A stretch of DNA of 64,000 nucleotides from assembly GCA_043228905.1 (NCBI GenBank), contig JBHGNT010000012.1, forward strand, positions 868,001 to 932,000, given 5' to 3'. How positions within the stretch are numbered: the first letter of the stretch is position 1; each line of letters opens with the position of its first letter. Source of the stretch: Azolla caroliniana (Eukaryota; Polypodiophyta). Position numbers and translations under genes: made by a program. Shown here in pieces: positions 60,541-64,000 of this stretch. The notes below the pieces were generated by a model that was given only the letters and a program-made list of their open reading frames with translations, made no database searches and had not been told where the DNA came from.

Positions 60541-60724
60541 AGGAATCGGTAAGGGTTCGGTTTCGGCTTAACCGTTTTGGCCTTGTCCAAACCAAACCAC
60601 TTAGCTTAAACCAGTTTGGGAGTTTCCAAACCTAGACCGAACCTGTTCTTAAACCGGTTTAGGTTACCATTTGAAACAGTTTAACGGTTCGGTTTAGGCT
60701 TGAGCCGAGCCATTGCCGATTCCT
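60541..60724. mobile_element. GGTTCGG-type MITE, best-preserved copy
   Basis: Terminal inverted repeats AGGAATCGG and CCGATTCCT, extended imperfectly by TAAGGGTTCGG and CCGAGCCATTG. ACTT flanks both sides (60537-60540, 60725-60728). 184 bp, no coding capacity. Confidence 0.85.
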
Positions 60725-60728
60725 ACTT

Positions 60729-63700
60729 AATGGGACAAAGATGAAGGTTTTATACGTGTTTATGAATAACCCAAAAGAAAAGCTCGGTCTGCATTGTTGG
60801 ATAACACCTAACTCGTCAAGGAATGGTGTGTTTGCGCACACGTGTTGTATGTGTTGGAGAGAGTGATGCATATATGTGTGGTCATCTAGTATGCACCATT
60901 AATTAAGAGAGAGGTTGCATATGTGTATTCTAGAAGGTGTCCCATTATATAGAGCTCCAATATATGTAGGAGTTTTACGTATAGAGTCAATGCACATCTC
61001 TCCTATCTCTAACCAATATACAAATTTTTTCTTTGTAGTGTAGCATGCGTGCTTGATACTTTCAATAACTAAAAAGATTCAACAATGGGATTTGTAGATA
61101 GGTTAAAGATGAAGTTATTTATTTATTTTTATGCAACATTTGCACAAAAGTATGTGTTTCCCTATGTAAGTAAAATCTATGTGTCGTTGACAAGTTCAAA
61201 TTGTGATCCAAAGTAATAATACAGCCATACGATGTGCAAAGCACAATACGATGCACTTTCCCGTGTTCTTCTAACATTTGAAACATATAAAAACTTGTGT
61301 TCTTTTTGGGGCTGCCCTAAGTGAAAGGCTAAAGCCCACGAGGTAGTGTAATTATTTCTCTTAGTGATAAAATAAGAACTTCTAGTTTCTTTTTTGGATA
61401 TCCATGTAAAATATGTTATTTCTCACATGTCAATAATTTCTCCTTTCTTTATTATATAGTTATAATGTCCCCTTATTCTACACTTTTTTAGGCATAAATT
61501 CATGTTTTAAAACATCTGTGAAGCATGAGAATTTGTATATTGTTTACTTGATTGTTTTAGCATCAAGTGTGGCCTATCAACCTGGATTTAGTTTCGGAAA
61601 CCGTTGACGATAGTGTATAATAATACGTATATCTCTATAGATAATGATGTTTCATGTTTTTTCCACTGATTATAATTTTACCTGCAACTATACCATCAAC
61701 AAAAGGTCATAAACCAACAAATAAAAAATAAACCACATTTCACACTACATATATTACATATGTTGCACCAAACTATAAAAATGGCCTTCTTCTCTGAATC
61801 GGTATACTTCGTTGACTTTAATACATGGTAGAACCCATATGTTGTCCACCATCCTTACCATTGTTTTATTATGACTTATCTATCATTATCTTGATGTGGG
61901 ACGAGACGTTGGGGCACGTATGAGGAAATTTGTTGAGTAAGTATATTTTAGCATAAAAACGTTTTGGAGTCGGAGCATCACACTTTGATACATTGTGTTG
62001 CATTAGACTACATTTGAGTTTTCCACACATTGTCATATCTAATCCATCCTCTATATGCAATCTTCTCACAATCACAATGTGCACTCGATTGCAACATTTA
62101 TAAGTAAAATGGTTAAACATCAAGAATCCCTAGTCAATTCCGCACATATTATGTAAAAATGCTTTGACCATTAGTCATAAATGTCATAACTAACTTGAAG
62201 GGCAATAATAAAATCTATATCTCATTGTCTTCCTCCCCACCATTCATCCCATGCCCCTAGAGGTTAGGGGCCAAGGCTTCAAACTAATCTAATAGATTTT
62301 CTCTAAAAGACTATCTTCAAATCGTATGCTTATATTGTAAAGATGACCATTTTCACTCATTCTCTTCGAACTAATCGATGTCTTTATCTGCTCTCTTGTA
62401 ATCTCTCTTTCTCACTTTTGTTTTTCATAACCATTATCATCATTGATTTAATCTCTCTCATTACAACCACAATGCCCATTCACCTAAAAGTCATACATGT
62501 CAAGTTTTAATCTTTCTTATAATAGATTTCAAATTTTTTATGGCAACAAATCGATGGGCACAATTTTATATTTGTCCTAGTCACATTAATTTTGTTCAAG
62601 ACAAACTTTGAAATATTATGTAGTTTTTCTTATTTTCCTCCCAACTTCCATGAGTTTTCTTTGCTTACCTTCAATATTTCTAAAACTAGCACTATGCTGA
62701 ATAGTGTTAGTTTGGGACTGACAAGGATCATTGGGGAAATATTAAAACTTGAGATTTGGGGAATTTAATCAGCACATGTGAAGTGTATCTAAGTTTGTCT
62801 TTTTTTGTTAAATATCTCCTCAATCCTTCTTCAAGGTACTCTTTCTGTATGTGGTATACCATTTTGGTCCACAAATGAACCATTTGCAAAAAGTTGGTTA
62901 TGTTTGCGGATGGATAACTTCCATCATAACCAGATATTCACAACATATTTCCATGTTTCATATTTATCTTATACTTGAATGACTTCTGACCAATGAATAC
63001 CTATACCTGAAACCGACGCGATTGGGTAGGAAGAGAATACCTAGGGGTGCAAGACAACTTTCAGATAACTTTACAAATCAAAATTATAACTCAACGAATT
63101 TTGAAATGATAAAATTATATACTTTTATTAAGATCTTCTATACATTTATGAAGCTTTAGAAGACATTGTATGTGTCTAAATTCACGGTTTTTTATGAGGT
63201 ATTTGGAATGAGATGTATTATCTGACTAATTGGATGCCACTAAGCATAATTTGTCCTTTGAGATGTTGTATAAACTTTGAAAGATACCCATGGCTCATTG
63301 ACACTTGAAGGGTATTCATAATTGATTTCGATCTCTCTTTTTCTCCATTATATATATATATTTGGTATGTGTTTAACGATAAAGAAAACCTCAAGATTCA
63401 AGGCACAACCAAAATGTTAATAAAACTTGATTTGCCCTCTCATGGACCCTCAAAGAATTTAGATTGCACTCAATTCAATTACTATATTATAGAAGGCAAT
63501 AACAATAATATTGTCCATTTATCCCCATAAAAAAGTTTTTGGGAACCAATGATACTCTATTTAACTCTCAAAATAATAATTAGTATGAAGTTCAATTTTT
63601 GTTGCAACTTGATGAATAAAATGAACGCAAAGGAGAGAGAAAAGAAGAACGATGAGGCAAATAGGAGCTAACAACAAGAGATGAATTATAGTACAATTCC

Positions 63701-64000
63701 ATTTTCGCACGAGGTTAAAACTTTTTTTCATTGCAAATTCATCGAATGCATGTACTAAAGTAAGATGTGAAATTATGGATTCAAGCATTAGCGTATGTTG
63801 TTACAATAATTTATGTACAAGAGATCAAAATCTATATAAGGAACGTCAAACACACGTGTGCCCAAAGATTTGAACACATTTGAGGAGGAGACAACATTAC
63901 AATGTGAAATTTGAGGTGGGGTCATCATAGGACATGGAGCATGTGATCCATGATGTTGTAGTAGTGGGAGGGGAGTGCCCGTGGGGGGATTATGTGTAGC
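60729..64000. other. Intergenic, no gene recognised
   Basis: AT-rich, no recognisable protein family, RNA gene or clear repeat array in 3.3 kb. Short minus-strand frames (61869-62123, 63561-63788) have no supporting features. Confidence 0.5.

Overview
The window is nuclear DNA of a land plant. It holds three spliced genes with GT–AG introns, set in AT-rich, repeat-dense sequence with large intergenic gaps, many microsatellites and layered dead retroelements. The style of the PPR fragment at the left end, the long introns and the kinds of retroelement suggest a fern, but that is inference; no rRNA or organelle marker fixes the species.

Layout. 0.4-1.0 kb: a broken PPR-gene fragment fused to a 5S-rRNA-like segment. 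3.5-6.2 kb, minus: a five-exon IST1-like ESCRT-III gene (501 aa). 6.2-17.7 kb: no gene; microsatellites, three tandem duplications and remnants of copia and LINE elements. 17.7-22.0 kb, minus: a three-exon SKIP35-type ankyrin gene (627 aa). 22.0-24.9 kb: low-complexity and minisatellite sequence. 24.9-36.0 kb: a nest of dead LTR elements, made of a chromodomain gypsy pol, a copia element carrying a fold-back MITE that itself carries a smaller MITE, a second gypsy family in the order integrase-LTR-gag, an inverted repeat and a solo LTR. 36.2-54.4 kb, plus: a ten-coding-exon gene (about 915 aa) whose introns hold an almost complete LINE, further LINE pieces and two copia LTRs. 55.3-58.1 kb: pieces of a second LINE type, with an inverted duplicate of part of the ten-exon gene between them. 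58.2-59.3 kb: a degenerate tandem array. 59.9-60.7 kb: two GGTTCGG-rich MITEs. 60.7-64 kb: nothing recognised.

The three intact genes are unrelated: endosomal membrane remodelling, an SCF-associated ankyrin protein, and a protein I could not name with certainty whose C-terminal third shows motifs reminiscent of the animal PACS sorting-protein C-terminal domain. All three have GA/CT tracts in or near their 5' leaders. Most other protein-like sequence is transposon-derived and carries stops or frameshifts. The best candidates for something undescribed are the ten-exon gene with its inverted partial copy, the nested fold-back element, the MITE family, and the 5S/PPR junction.
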